From the NCBI GenBank assembly GCA_021775805.1, contig JAJFHD010000129.1, positions 20,264-84,263 of the forward strand: DNA of 64,000 nt, given 5' to 3'. The first letter of the stretch is position 1; every line of letters starts with the position of its first letter. The notes below the pieces were generated by a model, which did no database searches, was not told where the DNA came from, and saw only the letters and a program-made list of their open reading frames with translations. A program made the translations under genes and the position numbers. The stretch is from Alphaproteobacteria bacterium. GTDB taxonomy: Bacteria > Pseudomonadota > Alphaproteobacteria > Rhizobiales > JAJFHC01. Shown one piece after another: positions 39,717-48,462 of this stretch.

Positions 39717-39816
39717 CTGACCCGTCTCCTTCACGCGCAAAAGCATGGTCCGGATCAAATTCGCACCATCTCAGCGTACATCACGGAAACGTAATGCCTA
39801 ATTTGTGAATTTCAAC

Positions 39817-40578
39817 CTAATCGGAGCCTTTGAGGATAATCGGTGGCGGTTCGAAAACAAACGGGGGCTCAAGGTTGTTGTTGTCGAGCGCGTCGTTGAC
39901 GTCGGATGGGTCCAGTGTGACAGGCAGGTCGGAGAAATTGTTGATCGTGTTGCGACCGAACAGAGGGAACGGGACACCGAATGCGACATTCCAAAGATCA
40001 CCGGTCCACGACTCCGGTCCAAGTATCGTACCGTCTGCCTTGACGATAATGAAGTCGCCCGGCGTGTTAACCGTCACACACGTTGACGGTGTCGGACAGA
40101 CTTCGACCTCGCCTTCCACCAGGATCAGCACCAGATTGCCAAGCTGGTCGATGAACCAGTCGAAAATTGTGCCCCGGACCCCGATCAGGGCGACAGGTGT
40201 CTTGATCTTGTAGGAAGCCGATTTGGCATTGCCGGTGACAAAACGAAAAGCACCCTTGGTGGTGCTGAAGACGATATCGCCGGCGCGTTGGGCGGGATTG
40301 TAGACGAAGCGGTCCAGTGTCAGCTCAGAACCCGGCCCCACGGTCAGCGCCGTCTCATCGTTGAACAGGAGTTGCGTGGTCGCGTCAGCGCCGGTCTTGA
40401 TAACCTGGTTCTGGAAGACACCGTCGCCTACCTGGAGCGGTTTGGCCGCCCCGCCGACCGCCCCGGTGACCTGGTTGGAAACGGCAGCGGTTGTACCGAT
40501 GCGAACAGCGGACTGGGCGATGCCCAAAGTTGCCAGTGACAGTGCAATCAACGAAACGATGACGATACGAACATTCAT
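39817..40578 (-). CDS. secreted FecR-domain protein, first paralogue
   Basis: A 253-residue protein with a Sec signal peptide (MNVRIVIVSLIALSLATLG) and a FecR domain (LLFNDETALTVGPGSELTL, GAFRFVTGNAKSASYKIKTP, GVRGTIFDWF). A Cys pair lies in CPTPSTC, and the shared C-terminal motif PLFGRNTINNFSDLPVTLDP follows. Its ATG shares one base with the stop of the upstream barrel gene (TGATG), so translation is coupled to that outer-membrane protein. It could be a binding partner or an export substrate of the barrel. It is most similar to the third paralogue. Confidence 0.9.
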   Translation of the reverse strand: MNVRIVIVSLIALSLATLGIAQSAVRIGTTAAVSNQVTGAVGGAAKPLQVGDGVFQNQVIKTGADATTQLLFNDETALTVGPGSELTLDRFVYNPAQRAGDIVFSTTKGAFRFVTGNAKSASYKIKTPVALIGVRGTIFDWFIDQLGNLVLILVEGEVEVCPTPSTCVTVNTPGDFIIVKADGTILGPESWTGDLWNVAFGVPFPLFGRNTINNFSDLPVTLDPSDVNDALDNNNLEPPFVFEPPPIILKGSD

Positions 40579-41747
40579 CAGAACTTCCTTATCGCACGGA
40601 TTGAGACAACGTGGTTGTCGAAGTCCTCGAAGTCGTCGTTTGAAAGGTTCTTCTCGTAACGGTATTCGAACCGCAGACTGCTTTTGAGACCGAACAGATC
40701 CTTGAAGATAACCTGTGCGCCCGGCGACAGGAATATATCTTCCCGGTCTTTCGTCCCGTTTCTGATCTCCTGGTCATAATCGCGGTAGTAACCGTTGGCA
40801 GTCACGCCGAACACGATGTCGCTGATCAGGGGCATGTAATAGGCCAGCGTCGCTCCAGCCTGGTAATAGTCGCCAGGGAACAGGCGGTCCGGCGTCGTCG
40901 CCGAACCAGAGCTATTCGAGGGTTTGCTGAACTTGAATCTGGGGTAGGCCGCAAGCACGTCATTGTCCATCAGAAGGTTTGACCGGGTCATGCGACCGAC
41001 AACGTCGACGACAATTGCATCTGCGTCAGAAAATTTATTTCCCAGATCCTGATAACCGGCCCGGATCTCGAGCTTGTCGAGCGCACCTTCGAGGATGCCC
41101 TCAATACCGATCTTGATGGCCGCTTCGGCCAGCAATTCTTCCTTGTCCAGGACTGCGTAGGATCCGCCCACGGCGGTGTGCACGCGCAAAGTTTTGCCGA
41201 CGGAGAACACGGGTCCGGTCAGGACCTCGGCGCGACCGTAATCCAAGTCATGAATATCGAGATGCAGATCGCCCAGGAACGAACCTTCGGTGCGCCAGCG
41301 CGTGCCGCCGGCCTTGCGTTCGTCGAGGATCGAGATTTTAGCCCTGGCGGTGAAGTCGTCGGGACGGCTTTCACGGCTGGAAAGCTGCCGGGCGTTGGTC
41401 TCGTAGCGGCCACCCAAATCAAAAGTGATGTCGGTAAAGGACGGCTCCAGGCTGCGCCTCACCCGATAGAATCCATCCTTCGCATCGTCATTGTCGGGAT
41501 GCTGGATCAGAATGCGCTCATAAGCAGCAAGCGCCTTGCGAACAAGGCCCATTTCCTCCGCAAGCCGCGCGTACTGAAGGTTCAATGCAATATCGTTGGG
41601 AGTGATCAGAACCCGGACAAACAAGCTCTGCAGCTGCTGCTCGTTGGCGTGGGATCGGGAAGGCACCGCACACGCAAGAACGGCAAGCATCATTGTCGCC
41701 GCAATGGCAATTGATGCAGACCGTCCATTTTGACTTCTGTGCGTCAT
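40578..41747 (-). CDS. TPR plus outer-membrane beta-barrel protein
   Basis: A 389-residue protein with a signal peptide (cut near SRSHANE). A short TPR section follows (about 40-110; NLQYARLAEEMGLVRKALAA), then about 270 residues of alternating strands ending in aromatic VVSIRAIRKF, the C-terminal Phe of outer-membrane barrels. The layout resembles a small surface lipoprotein assembly modifier (Slam)-type protein, though I see no decisive signature. It is first in the operon and coupled by TGATG to FecR paralogue 1, which suggests that barrel and FecR proteins work as one envelope complex. Confidence 0.8.
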   Translation of the reverse strand: MTHRSQNGRSASIAIAATMMLAVLACAVPSRSHANEQQLQSLFVRVLITPNDIALNLQYARLAEEMGLVRKALAAYERILIQHPDNDDAKDGFYRVRRSLEPSFTDITFDLGGRYETNARQLSSRESRPDDFTARAKISILDERKAGGTRWRTEGSFLGDLHLDIHDLDYGRAEVLTGPVFSVGKTLRVHTAVGGSYAVLDKEELLAEAAIKIGIEGILEGALDKLEIRAGYQDLGNKFSDADAIVVDVVGRMTRSNLLMDNDVLAAYPRFKFSKPSNSSGSATTPDRLFPGDYYQAGATLAYYMPLISDIVFGVTANGYYRDYDQEIRNGTKDREDIFLSPGAQVIFKDLFGLKSSLRFEYRYEKNLSNDDFEDFDNHVVSIRAIRKF

Positions 41748-41884
41748 TCAAACTCACCCCGCAGCGGGCAACGCAACTTGCCCACAATTCGTCGCCAGAT
41801 TACCGGTCGGGATGTCGCTTAACAATCAGTTATTGTCTAACTGACGCATTTCTGACGCTGGGGTTGTCATAAATGTTACAGTTA

Positions 41885-43264
41885 TCACTCAGATGGCGCG
41901 CTACGGACCTCAAATACCCGTCTGGCAACCCGCCGGACTCTCACATTTTCGAAACGATTGTGCAGATTTGCATAAATTTGCACCAGATGATTCGCCTCCT
42001 CCGCGGTCAACTCCGGGAACTGATGTTCGCGAAATTCGGGATTGGCGGGATGATCTCCGCGCCGGGCATTGAAGTATCTGATTATCTTACGCGACAAGAC
42101 CCGAGCGTTCTGGAGCATACGAACGGGCAGTCCTGGAGCAGGCTGCGGTGGAATCACCGAGAGTTCGGCCAGAAAGTCGGCTATCCTGTCGCAGGCCAGC
42201 GGACCGTCGAGCGACGCTATGAAATGGTTCAGCAACACTTTGGATTTGCCACCATTGCCGTTGGGCGGCAGACCGCCGGCAAGCGCGGGACCAATCAGCA
42301 CCGGCATGTCCTCTTTCTCGGATGCCGAGTAACTGATCAGGTTTGGCAAGTCGCTGTCGCATTCGTGCCCGCCTGGGAACCGCAGGGCAATCGCCGGGAC
42401 GTCCTGCAGATAGGCCTCGAGGGCGGTCGTACAAGAAGAATGAACCACACAGGCCGACGCCCGTATCCAGGGCAAGACGCTGCCTTCGTGGATTACGGCG
42501 ATGTTTGCGTGATCTTTGGCAACTTCCTGCCATGGCGCATGATTTTCCGCTGGATGAGGACGCACAATGATCTGGGTGTCGGGGAAAGCCGAGGCCAGGA
42601 AGGCGGGAACCTGCAACATGCGCTGGAACATTACGCGCTTGTATTCTGCCTGGGCCACATTGAAACCGATCCGGTCATTGGGATGAAGATCCTTTGGATC
42701 GACATCATCCTTGAACCGGGTCCGGTGTGGAAACATGTTGTTGGCGGACCCAAAATTGCTGTTGAGGAGAATGTAGCGGCCATACTTCCGACGCAGATCT
42801 TCAGCATCCGGGTCAATCATGCCTTGCATTTCCGGACGCAGGAGGTCTGCCCGCGGGTTGCCCAGGATGTGAATCGGAATATTGGCCCCTTGCAGGGCTT
42901 CCTGCCACAACTCGGCATTGTCCTCCCCCCACGCAATCAACTGCGACACCAATGGCAGGGTTCTGGTACCCCATCGGCGCGCGATATAGATTTCACGTGT
43001 CAGGTAACAGATGGCCTCCTCATCCCAGGCGATGATTTCGTGACCGAAGTTTCTGGCGGAAACAAAATGGCGCCGTGTTTGAGGCGTCAATCCCTTTGCC
43101 ACATAGATTGACTGCGGGAACTTTCCGGCCATGAGATCGATTTCTGTGCGCTGCCCGATGAAACAAGGAACGCCGCGTTCGGCCAGGCAACAAGCGAGCA
43201 GGAGCTTGGCGTCGAATTCACGCACCCTTATCTCCGCTGGCAAGAGAACCGGCCTCAGGCTCAT
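41885..43264 (-). CDS. surface carbohydrate biosynthesis protein
   Basis: About 459 residues with no membrane span. The start LLPAEIRVREFDAKLLLACC and the C-terminal half, including RPHPAENHAPWQEVAK, HEGSVLPWIRASACVVHSSC and TALEAYLQDVPAIALR, match a family annotated as surface carbohydrate biosynthesis proteins. The fold is glycosyltransferase-B-like and related to CMP-sugar or capsule enzymes. A GTG at 43291 is in frame, but ATG 43264 aligns better with the family start. No other polysaccharide gene is adjacent, so the sugar and acceptor are unknown. Confidence 0.75.
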   Translation of the reverse strand: MSLRPVLLPAEIRVREFDAKLLLACCLAERGVPCFIGQRTEIDLMAGKFPQSIYVAKGLTPQTRRHFVSARNFGHEIIAWDEEAICYLTREIYIARRWGTRTLPLVSQLIAWGEDNAELWQEALQGANIPIHILGNPRADLLRPEMQGMIDPDAEDLRRKYGRYILLNSNFGSANNMFPHRTRFKDDVDPKDLHPNDRIGFNVAQAEYKRVMFQRMLQVPAFLASAFPDTQIIVRPHPAENHAPWQEVAKDHANIAVIHEGSVLPWIRASACVVHSSCTTALEAYLQDVPAIALRFPGGHECDSDLPNLISYSASEKEDMPVLIGPALAGGLPPNGNGGKSKVLLNHFIASLDGPLACDRIADFLAELSVIPPQPAPGLPVRMLQNARVLSRKIIRYFNARRGDHPANPEFREHQFPELTAEEANHLVQIYANLHNRFENVRVRRVARRVFEVRSAPSE

Positions 43265-43805
43265 CGCGGAAACAATCCAGACATTTTGCACCTCTTCCAG
43301 CCGTTGCCGTTCATCTGGAAGACCTCAGTCAATATCAAAGCCTGCATTCCCTCGAAAACACACATATCGAACGTGGTGGCACCTGGTCGTGGCCACGCTC
43401 GGTGCAACCGTGTTGCGTGTACGCCATTTCTGACCCCACGTATAAGAGAAAAATTGCACAATCCGGCAATCAATCGCCCGTGATCTCGTGCACTTGCCAA
43501 AAACTCCGTCAAGCGCACCGAATTGTAGTCGACTACCCCGCGCAGCCATTCCCAAGGCGACTTTGCCATGGCTGGAACGGACATTCCACCAATAGCACAA
43601 CACAATGGTTCACTTTTACCAAGCGAAGTACTGCCCGCCACATCTGTCAATTGCGACCACGGACTTTGGCGTAGGGTTTCTCATACTGCTCCACAACCCG
43701 CTGAAATTGGGCGCTGGTAGATTTAGTCAACCACCTCAATCAATTTGATGCTGTGCAGCATGGCAAGGTTACAAATTCGGGCAGAGAAATCTGGTGCATG
43801 ACCGT
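43265..43805. other. interval with no recognised gene
   Basis: About 540 bp between the carbohydrate gene and the Lrp-type regulator. A 129-codon minus-strand frame (43261-43650) overlaps the carbohydrate gene start but shows no family resemblance or ribosome site. I see no repeat, tRNA or clear terminator. Confidence 0.5.
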
Positions 43806-44300
43806 TCAAGGGGACTCGCCCTCTAGCCGTCCTTGCCTGGAAAGGGGCGGCACCCGGCCGGCGACCGGAGAAGACTGAATGACGGAGGTGTTTGTCATTG
43901 CAAACGGGATGATGGCGTCGATCAGGGTTTCAAGCTCCCCGACGGACCTGACATGCGCCTTTGCCATAAAACAGTCCTCCCCCGTTACCCGGTCACACTC
44001 GACGATTTCCGGTCTGTTCCTGATGATTTTCACAACCGTATCCAGCTTTCCCGGCAACGGACGGATGCGCAGCCACGCCGCCAGGGCGTAACCCAGCGCC
44101 TGGGGATTTATCCGGGCCGCGTATCCCTCGATGACCCCGGCGTCTTCCAGACGCCGGATTCGCTCTGACACACTCGGTGGCGACAGCCCCACGTCGCGGG
44201 CGAGATCTGCAAGGCTCGTTCGAGCATCTTCAAAGAGGCGTTGAAGCAGCCGTACGTCGGTCTGATCCATTGCGCCATTTTCGTATCTTAGGCGATTCAT
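43806..44300 (-). CDS. Lrp/AsnC-family transcriptional regulator
   Basis: About 164 residues. The N-terminal winged helix-turn-helix (DQTDVRLLQRLFEDARTSLA, GLSPPSVSERIRRLEDAGVI) is followed by the ligand-binding RAM domain (CDRVTGEDCFMAKAHVRSV, LIDAIIPFAMTNTSVIQSSP). ATG 44300 has GAAAG about 8 nt upstream; ATG 44270 is the more usual Lrp start and equally possible. It is divergent from the EamA exporter at 44404, which is the likely target, with an amino acid as probable signal. Confidence 0.92.
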   Translation of the reverse strand: MNRLRYENGAMDQTDVRLLQRLFEDARTSLADLARDVGLSPPSVSERIRRLEDAGVIEGYAARINPQALGYALAAWLRIRPLPGKLDTVVKIIRNRPEIVECDRVTGEDCFMAKAHVRSVGELETLIDAIIPFAMTNTSVIQSSPVAGRVPPLSRQGRLEGESP

Positions 44301-44403
44301 CAAATTTTCTTTCGCTTCATCGATAAATTTCAAATCTACGCTATCGAATTCCCATACAAAACTCAAGAACACCCTTTCATAATCTCCACCGAAGGAGAAT
44401 ACC

Positions 44404-45279
44404 ATGAAAGCCCGCAGAACCACGATTGCCAGCGTCGCAGAGGCTACCCCGCCGCAAGCCTGGTTTACCGCGAGCGCACTGTTTCACTATCTGGGGCCGT
44501 CGTTCGCCGTGCTCCTGTTTCCAGCCGTCGGGGTCCTGGGCGTGGCTTGGTTCCGGATCGCATCCGCGGCTCTGGTTTTCATGCCGATCACAAAACCCTG
44601 GCGCACCTGGATGAGGGCAGACAACAGGACCCGGGTTCTTCTTGTGGGGCTCGGTATCTGTCTGGCAGTGATGAACACCTCCTTCTACCTCGCGCTGGAG
44701 CGATTGCCCATGAGTCTGGTGGCGGCGATGGAGTTCGTTGGCACCCTCGCGGTAGCCCTTTTTGGTGTGCGGTCTGCAAGAAATTTTCTAGCACTTGTCC
44801 TTGCGATTTCCGGCGTTTGTTTTCTTATCGATGTCCGCTGGTCGACCGACGTCATTGGCCTGTCTTGGGCAGTTCTAAACAGCGCCCTGTTCGTGGGCTA
44901 TATCATCCTCGGGCACAAAGCCGCTGAGGACGGCGCCGGCAACGGCATTGAACGACTGGGTGCCGCGATGGCAATCGCGTTCGTGATCCTGATGCCGGTC
45001 GGCATAATGCAGGCGGTCCAGGCCTTCGGGTCGCCGTCGCTGATCCTTGCCGGGATTGGCGTCGGCGTGTGTTCTTCCGTCATCCCCTATGTCTGCGATC
45101 AGCTTGCCATGGCAAAACTGCCGCGCGCCAGTTTTGCGCTCATGCTCGCCATGCTTCCGGCCATCGCAACGGCCATCGCCGCTGTCGTTCTTGACCAGGT
45201 TCCAAGCCACATGGATCTTGCCGGCGTCGCCCTGGTGATGACGGGTGTGGCCGTACACGAACCGAGACAGGCTTTCTAG
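44404..45279 (+). CDS. EamA-family exporter, RhtA-like
   Basis: Inner-membrane transporter of 291 residues with about ten spans in two EamA repeats. Segments such as LFHYLGPSFAVLLFPAVGVLG, AMEFVGTLAVALFG and SSVIPYVCDQLAMAKLPRAS are typical of the RhtA threonine/homoserine efflux branch of the drug/metabolite superfamily. The start has AAGGAG 7 nt upstream. The divergent Lrp-type regulator supports amino-acid efflux. Exact substrate not shown. Confidence 0.9.
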   Translation: MKARRTTIASVAEATPPQAWFTASALFHYLGPSFAVLLFPAVGVLGVAWFRIASAALVFMPITKPWRTWMRADNRTRVLLVGLGICLAVMNTSFYLALERLPMSLVAAMEFVGTLAVALFGVRSARNFLALVLAISGVCFLIDVRWSTDVIGLSWAVLNSALFVGYIILGHKAAEDGAGNGIERLGAAMAIAFVILMPVGIMQAVQAFGSPSLILAGIGVGVCSSVIPYVCDQLAMAKLPRASFALMLAMLPAIATAIAAVVLDQVPSHMDLAGVALVMTGVAVHEPRQAF

Positions 45280-45285
45280 AGTACA

Positions 45286-46518
45286 TCAGGCCGGGACAGG
45301 ACTCGCCCGCCGCCGCCCCATCAGCAACCCGAAGGCAATCGCCATATTTAGGAGATTCCAGGCGATACCGTTCAGGAAAGCTGCGAGATAAGAGCCTGTG
45401 AGATCGTAGATTTCCCCCGACATCCAGCCGCCAATCGCCATGCCTGCGACGGTGGCCATCATGACCAGGCTGATCCGAGTCCCGGCCTCGCGGGCGGGAA
45501 AGTAGTCGCGAATGATCATGGCATAACTGGGGACGATGCCGCCTTGCGACAGACCAAACAGGGCGGAGACCACATAGAGCGACGCCAACCCGTCGAACGG
45601 AATATAGAACAACAAGGCCAGACATTGCAGCGTCGACCCCAAAATCAGCGTTCCGACGCCGCCAATCTTGTCCGCGATCAGGCCTGAGGCCAGCCGGCTG
45701 ACGATGCCTAGACCCAGCATCAGCGACAGCATCTCAGCGCCGCGGGCGACGCCGTAACCCAGATCACTGCAATAGGCGACAATGTGAACCTGGGGCATGG
45801 CCATGGCCACGCAGCAGGCAAGCCCGGCAATGATCAGCAGGGTCTGCAAGCCGCCGGTCGACATCCCGAACGGAATGGTTCGCAGGGGTACTGTTCCGCG
45901 CCTTTCGCGTTCCTCCAGATTGGCGCGGCGGCGGATCATCAGAGCCAACGGCAGCATGGTCACCAGACAGATGCCGCCAACCGTCATGTAGGCGTTGCGC
46001 CAGCCGGCGGTTTCAACAAGATATTGCAGGACCGGTGACCAGAGGGTCCCGGCCAAATAATTGCCGCTCGCCACGACCGCCACGGCGATGCCCCGGTGTT
46101 TGACAAACCACAAGGAAATATCGGCCACCAGCGGTCCGAACGTGGTGGAACTGCCGAACATGCCGATCATCACGGCCTGGACCAGAATGAACTGCCAGAA
46201 CGCCCCGGCATTTGCCGCGGCGAAATACCCCAGACCAAGCATGACAGTGCTCACGACAAGCGGCACGGCGATGCCGAACCGGTCTGCCAATCGGCCCATC
46301 AGGACACCGCCGACCGCTGTGCCGATCAGCGTGGCGGTGTAGGGCAAGGAGGCATCGGATCGATCGATCCCGAAATCCGCCTCGATCGCCGGCAGGATAA
46401 CGACGCCCGACCACAGGCCGACACCACCGATTGTACTCAATACCAGCGAGATCGCCATCCGCCGCCAGGCGTAGGCACCATCCTGTTCATCATCCGGGGA
46501 CGCAGCGTCGGTGTTCAT
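45286..46518 (-). CDS. major facilitator superfamily transporter
   Basis: Inner-membrane transporter of 410 residues with about twelve spans. The loop between spans 2 and 3 has the MFS motif GVLMGRLADRFGI. The middle has a basic cytoplasmic loop (MIRRRANLEERERRG). It is of the general monocarboxylate/oxalate-formate-like type. It converges with the EamA gene, with only 6 bp between stops. Substrate unknown. Confidence 0.88.
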   Translation of the reverse strand: MNTDAASPDDEQDGAYAWRRMAISLVLSTIGGVGLWSGVVILPAIEADFGIDRSDASLPYTATLIGTAVGGVLMGRLADRFGIAVPLVVSTVMLGLGYFAAANAGAFWQFILVQAVMIGMFGSSTTFGPLVADISLWFVKHRGIAVAVVASGNYLAGTLWSPVLQYLVETAGWRNAYMTVGGICLVTMLPLALMIRRRANLEERERRGTVPLRTIPFGMSTGGLQTLLIIAGLACCVAMAMPQVHIVAYCSDLGYGVARGAEMLSLMLGLGIVSRLASGLIADKIGGVGTLILGSTLQCLALLFYIPFDGLASLYVVSALFGLSQGGIVPSYAMIIRDYFPAREAGTRISLVMMATVAGMAIGGWMSGEIYDLTGSYLAAFLNGIAWNLLNMAIAFGLLMGRRRASPVPA

Positions 46519-46551
46519 TAAGGAGGTCCTGAAGCGTGCATTCCGTTGGCA

Positions 46552-47367
46552 TCAGGGCGCGGGGCTGGCGCTGTCTTGATCGCGTCCAGGATTTCTGCAC
46601 CATTCAAAGGCCGACAGAACAAAGGCAGCATATATCAGCACCGACAGACTTTGGGCAATGATTGTGACAATGCGAACTGCGTAGTGGCGTAGTTCCGAGA
46701 GCTCGCTCGTCATGGTCCAGAAAGGCGCAACGAAAGGCAGATAGAGCAAAGTCGGCAACAAGACCTTGTCTATGAGCAGATAAACGATAAAGCCGCCGAC
46801 GAAGATCGCCACCCGGTTGTTCCTTGAAAAGCCCCACAGGCCAATCCGGCTTCCAGGTTCCACGTTCAAATGTTGCGGGCAGGCTGCGAAGAGGCATGCG
46901 GCGAAACCGAGAAGAAAAATCTGTCCGTAGTAGGTTCCAAGCGACAGGGCTATCCCTGTGGCCGGATCGAGCGGTTCAACACCTCGAAACTGCAACTGGA
47001 TTTGCGTGGCATCGAGGGCAAACAACGCCAGGCTGAAAGCGGCCGCAATCGCGGTCCATGACCGCCAGTAACGCCGATTAGGCGGCCCGCCCAGACAACC
47101 GGCCAGGACTCCCAGCGACGCCACCCCCGCCCCTATCAGAACAACGCGCAAAAAGATGAAGCCGTTGGCAATGCTGGCGGCAAGAAAGGGTGCGAAGGAA
47201 CTTTCGAGAACCTGCGGGAAAAGAGTGTGAAGCCGCGAGAGAACAAACCACTCTGCACACAGAACACCAACGGTGATGCCCAGAACCAGCCAAAGTCGGT
47301 ACAAGCTTCGCCAACCGATCCGGCTGAGGAAAACCAATGCTTGTCCGGCCAGCCCCACGCCGTTCAT
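46552..47367 (-). CDS. multi-span membrane protein of unknown function
   Basis: A 271-residue inner-membrane protein with six to seven hydrophobic segments (YRLWLVLGITVGVLCAEWFV, VVLIGAGVASLGVLAGC, WTAIAAAFSLALFALDA, GQIFLLGFAACLFAACP, AIFVGGFIVYLLIDKVLLP and IIAQSLSVLIYAAFVLSAF). No motif that I recognise is present. It is followed by the MFS gene and preceded by the peptide transporter operon, all on the minus strand; a shared transcript is possible but not shown. Confidence 0.7.
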   Translation of the reverse strand: MNGVGLAGQALVFLSRIGWRSLYRLWLVLGITVGVLCAEWFVLSRLHTLFPQVLESSFAPFLAASIANGFIFLRVVLIGAGVASLGVLAGCLGGPPNRRYWRSWTAIAAAFSLALFALDATQIQLQFRGVEPLDPATGIALSLGTYYGQIFLLGFAACLFAACPQHLNVEPGSRIGLWGFSRNNRVAIFVGGFIVYLLIDKVLLPTLLYLPFVAPFWTMTSELSELRHYAVRIVTIIAQSLSVLIYAAFVLSAFEWCRNPGRDQDSASPAP

Positions 47368-47451
47368 GGTCCTCCGCCCCTTCTGCTTTCTTGAATCGAT
47401 GGTGCGACGCCGTATCTCTCAAAAGTCTGAAAATCGGAGAGCATCAACGCT

Positions 47452-48462
47452 CTAGGCCGGAACCGGCTCGTCCATCAGTTCCTTCCAGCGATGACAGGCA
47501 ACATCGTGCTCGTTGGAAGAATGTTCCAGGGCCGGTTCTTGTGTCCGGCAGATATCAATGGCGAACGGACAGCGGGTGTGAAACTTGCAGCCGGGCGGCG
47601 GATTCGTCGGCGACGGGATCTCGCCTTCCAGCTTTTGCGCGTTGCCTTTGTGATCGGGCTCAAGCGAGGGAATCGCCGACAACAACGCCTTTGTGTAGGG
47701 ATGGCGCGGCGCTGAGAACAGCTCGCGGGTGGGCGCGGTTTCAACGAGGCGGCCCAGATACATGACCGCCACATGATCGCAAATGTGGGCCACGACCGAC
47801 AGGTCATGGCTGATGAACAGATACGTCAGTCCCAGCTCATCCTGCAGCGCCTTGAGAAGATTGAGGATGTCGGCCTGAATCGACACGTCCAGAGCCGCCA
47901 CACTTTCGTCAGCGACGACAAACTGCGGGTTCGAAACCAACGCCCGGGCAATAGAGATGCGCTGACGCTGCCCGCCGGAAAAGGCATGAGGGAAACGGCG
48001 CAAGTGTTCGAGATTAAGCCGGCATTTGGCGGCGATCTCTCGCACACGCTCGTCGGTTTCTTCGCGTGTCTTGGTGATGCCCATGACCTCGAGCGGTTCA
48101 GCAATGATGTCGCGGACGGTCATTCTCGGGCTCAGAGCCGCGTAGGGATCTTGAAATATCAGTTGCGCGCGCTTGCGATAATCCTTGAGTTCGACTTTGC
48201 CCAGATTGGCCAGATCGAACTGGACTTTGTCGTCGGTATAGGTGACGTCGCCCAATGAGATCGGCACTGCCTTCAGAAAGGCGCGGCCAAGTGTCGTTTT
48301 GCCCGACCCGCTTTCGCCGACGAGGCCAAAAAATGACCCCTTGGGTATTTCCAGATTGACGTTGTCGACCGCCTTCAGCACCTGTTTGGGTGTGAACATA
48401 CCGCCGCGCAGGGCGAAGTGAACCGAGAGGCCATTGGCGGAAATGATAGGCTGGTCGCTCAT
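47452..48462 (-). CDS. peptide-type ABC transporter ATPase, DppF/OppF type
   Basis: Cytoplasmic ATPase of 336 residues: Walker A GESGSGKTTLGR near 51, signature FSGGQRQRISIARAL near 163, Walker B QFVVADESVAALD near 183. The C-terminal oligopeptide-transporter extension has four Cys (CKFHTRCPFAIDIC and a later CH), as expected for the OppDF iron-sulfur-like site. ATG overlaps the upstream DppD stop (ATGA). Last gene of the importer operon. Confidence 0.92.
   Translation of the reverse strand: MSDQPIISANGLSVHFALRGGMFTPKQVLKAVDNVNLEIPKGSFFGLVGESGSGKTTLGRAFLKAVPISLGDVTYTDDKVQFDLANLGKVELKDYRKRAQLIFQDPYAALSPRMTVRDIIAEPLEVMGITKTREETDERVREIAAKCRLNLEHLRRFPHAFSGGQRQRISIARALVSNPQFVVADESVAALDVSIQADILNLLKALQDELGLTYLFISHDLSVVAHICDHVAVMYLGRLVETAPTRELFSAPRHPYTKALLSAIPSLEPDHKGNAQKLEGEIPSPTNPPPGCKFHTRCPFAIDICRTQEPALEHSSNEHDVACHRWKELMDEPVPA

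Noticed and set aside
41873..43111. 412-codon plus-strand frame opposite the surface-carbohydrate gene
   Set aside because: The minus-strand product has clear family motifs; this frame has none.
43261..43650. 129-codon minus-strand frame upstream of the carbohydrate gene
   Set aside because: Overlaps that gene's start, has no ribosome site, and its composition gives no sign of a folded domain.
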